Positions 63,037 through 64,000 of a stretch of DNA of 64,000 bases are shown piece after piece. The notes beneath the pieces were generated by a model, which did not search any database, was not told the DNA's origin, and saw nothing but the letters and a program-made list of their open reading frames with translations. The position numbers were made by a program, and so were the translations under genes. The stretch covers positions 62,001 through 126,000 of the forward strand of contig JBDXGY010000005.1 of the NCBI GenBank assembly GCA_039989895.1, written 5' to 3'. This DNA comes from Hyphomicrobiales bacterium (GTDB lineage: Bacteria > Pseudomonadota > Alphaproteobacteria > Rhizobiales > JACESI01). Each line of letters starts with the position of its first letter. Position 1 is the stretch's first letter.

Positions 63037-63378
63037 TCAAATCGCCTTTAAAAAGAAAGTGCTGGAAATTAAAAACGAAACAGCGATAGCCAAAGCCGCC
63101 ATCGTTTTTTGTTTACTCGACCATGGGAGCCATTCAAGCGCAATAAGCCGCAGGCCGCCAAACATATGAACGGCAAGACCAAACACAAGACCGAATTCCA
63201 CTAGCTTAACCAGTGGGTTTTCCGCCAGCTGTAAAAATTGATCCAGCTCATCGGGCGCGGTCAATGCTTTAGACAAGACATAGAAATGCAAAGGTAGGAA
63301 AAGCGCCAGACCAAGACCAGATATGCGGTGTAAAGCATAGGCATACCATAGAGGGTGAGAGCGGTGTGGACGGATCAT
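63037..63378 (-). CDS. Cytochrome b subunit of SDH/FRD-like complex
   Basis: 113 residues from ATG 63378, which overlaps the anchor-gene stop (ATGA); the open frame to 63441 lies within that gene. HPLWYAYALHRISGLGLALF then LPLHFYVLSKAL has the His and HRISG motif of SdhC heme b ligation. Three transmembrane helices (about 17-37, 58-80, 92-111). Anchors the complex and passes electrons to or from quinone. Confidence 0.85.
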   Translation of the reverse strand: MIRPHRSHPLWYAYALHRISGLGLALFLPLHFYVLSKALTAPDELDQFLQLAENPLVKLVEFGLVFGLAVHMFGGLRLIALEWLPWSSKQKTMAALAIAVSFLISSTFFLKAI

Positions 63379-63707
63379 GACAGCGTCACCGCCATGACAG
63401 CCTGCATCCCCATGGCGAGGAGCAAAAGCCCCACACCCCATGTGAAAGCCCGCAAAGGAATATCTTTTAAACCCGTCATCTCATGCACAATAACGCGCAG
63501 GCCTATTGCCGCGTGAATGGAGACCGCAACAACAAAGCTGCCATAGAATAAAAACCAGAAAATGCTTCCCTGTGTACGCCCTAAAATCTCGCCCGTACTC
63601 AAGCCGTCTTGGATCGCATATATCATCACAGCGAGATGACCGATGGTTAGTGGCGCCATGATCAGCGCAGTTATGCGTTGCAGCATATAGAGGCGGATAT
63701 CCAACAT
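63375..63707 (-). CDS. Membrane anchor subunit of SDH/FRD-like complex
   Basis: 110 residues with three hydrophobic helices (about 12-30, 48-70, 88-108). LQRITALIMAPLTIGHLAVM and FYGSFVVAVSIHAAIGLRVI provide His residues positioned like SdhD/FrdD heme or quinone sites. Two bp after the iron-sulfur gene and overlapping the cytochrome b gene. Confidence 0.82.
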   Translation of the reverse strand: MLDIRLYMLQRITALIMAPLTIGHLAVMIYAIQDGLSTGEILGRTQGSIFWFLFYGSFVVAVSIHAAIGLRVIVHEMTGLKDIPLRAFTWGVGLLLLAMGMQAVMAVTLS

Positions 63708-63709
63708 GG

Positions 63710-64000
63710 CTATTTCCCCCTCGTAAAGAAGGTGCTGGCTGTTGCTTTTTTCAAACCGGCAATCGCTTTCATCGGGTTTAATTCATTTGGACAATGGAGA
63801 GAACAGCTGCCCTGACTGTGGCAATTGTGGCACCCGCCTTTGCCCGATACCGCATCAAGAATAAATTGGCGGCTTTCATTTTTCTCATCATTATAAAGCG
63901 TCCATGCGCGCTGAAGAGCGGCAGGGCCGAGATAATCTGCATTACCCGCTACCGTGTCGCAAGAGGCATAACAGATAGAACAATTGATGCATTCAATCCC
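63710..64000 (-). CDS. Iron-sulfur subunit of SDH/FRD-like complex (5' part outside window)
   Basis: Only the last 96 residues are inside; on the minus strand the gene begins beyond base 64000. Seen: CINCSICYASC, the [4Fe-4S] cysteines in FrdB/SdhB spacing, LGPAALQRAWTLYNDEKNES, then CHNCHSQGSCSLHCP for the second cluster, and NELNPMKAIAGLKKA at the end. The fourth Cys of the first motif is followed by Asp where Pro is usual. First visible gene of the operon. Confidence 0.88.
   Translation of the reverse strand, partial: GIECINCSICYASCDTVAGNADYLGPAALQRAWTLYNDEKNESRQFILDAVSGKGGCHNCHSQGSCSLHCPNELNPMKAIAGLKKATASTFFTRGK

Overview
The window looks like chromosomal DNA from a marine alphaproteobacterium of the order Hyphomicrobiales (Rhizobiales). 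Support comes from protein family types, gene orders typical of that group (DUF1285 / NUDIX CoA pyrophosphatase / CCA-adding enzyme; coxMSLDEFG), and candidate CtrA boxes. The GC content is moderate. I assigned the lineage by family recognition, not by a database search.

Layout. 1-12.6 kb is core genome: queG (5' truncated by the window), an epimerase-like protein, an alpha/beta hydrolase, a decayed family 4 glycosyltransferase, infC with a rare AUU start, a diguanylate cyclase, a TerC membrane protein, malate synthase G, an exopolysaccharide-type sugar transferase, mepA and msrA. 12.96-29.0 kb is a genomic island inserted at the 3' end of a tRNA-Ser(GGA) gene. It is bounded by a 17-bp direct repeat and has a tyrosine integrase, an AlpA regulator and two accessory genes at its right end. 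Cargo: a GIY-YIG protein and a PIN-like protein in cassette-like units, a cyclooxygenase (PGHS)-like heme protein with membrane and secreted partners, a complete type II CBASS anti-phage system (Cap15-like effector, DncV-like CD-NTase, Cap2 E1-E2, Cap3 JAB protease), and a large glycine-rich membrane protein with a nuclease-like C-terminal domain.

29.2-45.2 kb holds a Sel1-repeat protein; a complete form I aerobic CO dehydrogenase operon (coxM-S-L-D-E-F-G on the minus strand); a three-gene cluster for a glucosylglycerate-type compatible solute (synthase, phosphatase, GH13 phosphorylase); and three linked response-regulator proteins, two of which look catalytically degenerate. 45.3-52.9 kb holds pqqABCDE, hemF, the CCA-adding enzyme / NUDIX / DUF1285 trio and a J-domain protein.

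53.0-64.0 kb is a catabolic region. A SDR plus zinc alcohol dehydrogenase pair is divergent from a LacI regulator, which is followed by hpsN-like, comD-like, comE-like and FMN-dependent hydroxyacid dehydrogenase genes. Two matching palindromes (ATGTAA-N4-TTACAT) lie before lacI and before the hpsN-like gene. Together these could convert 2,3-dihydroxypropane-1-sulfonate through sulfolactate and sulfopyruvate to sulfoacetaldehyde. Converging on it is an operon for an atypical succinate dehydrogenase/fumarate reductase-like complex, whose flavoprotein lacks the usual FAD-linking histidine, joined to a two-subunit class I fumarase/tartrate dehydratase; it runs off the right edge.

The least explained parts are the cyclooxygenase-like operon, the glycine-rich/nuclease protein, the repeat-bracketed small genes of the island, and the SDH-like/fumarase operon.
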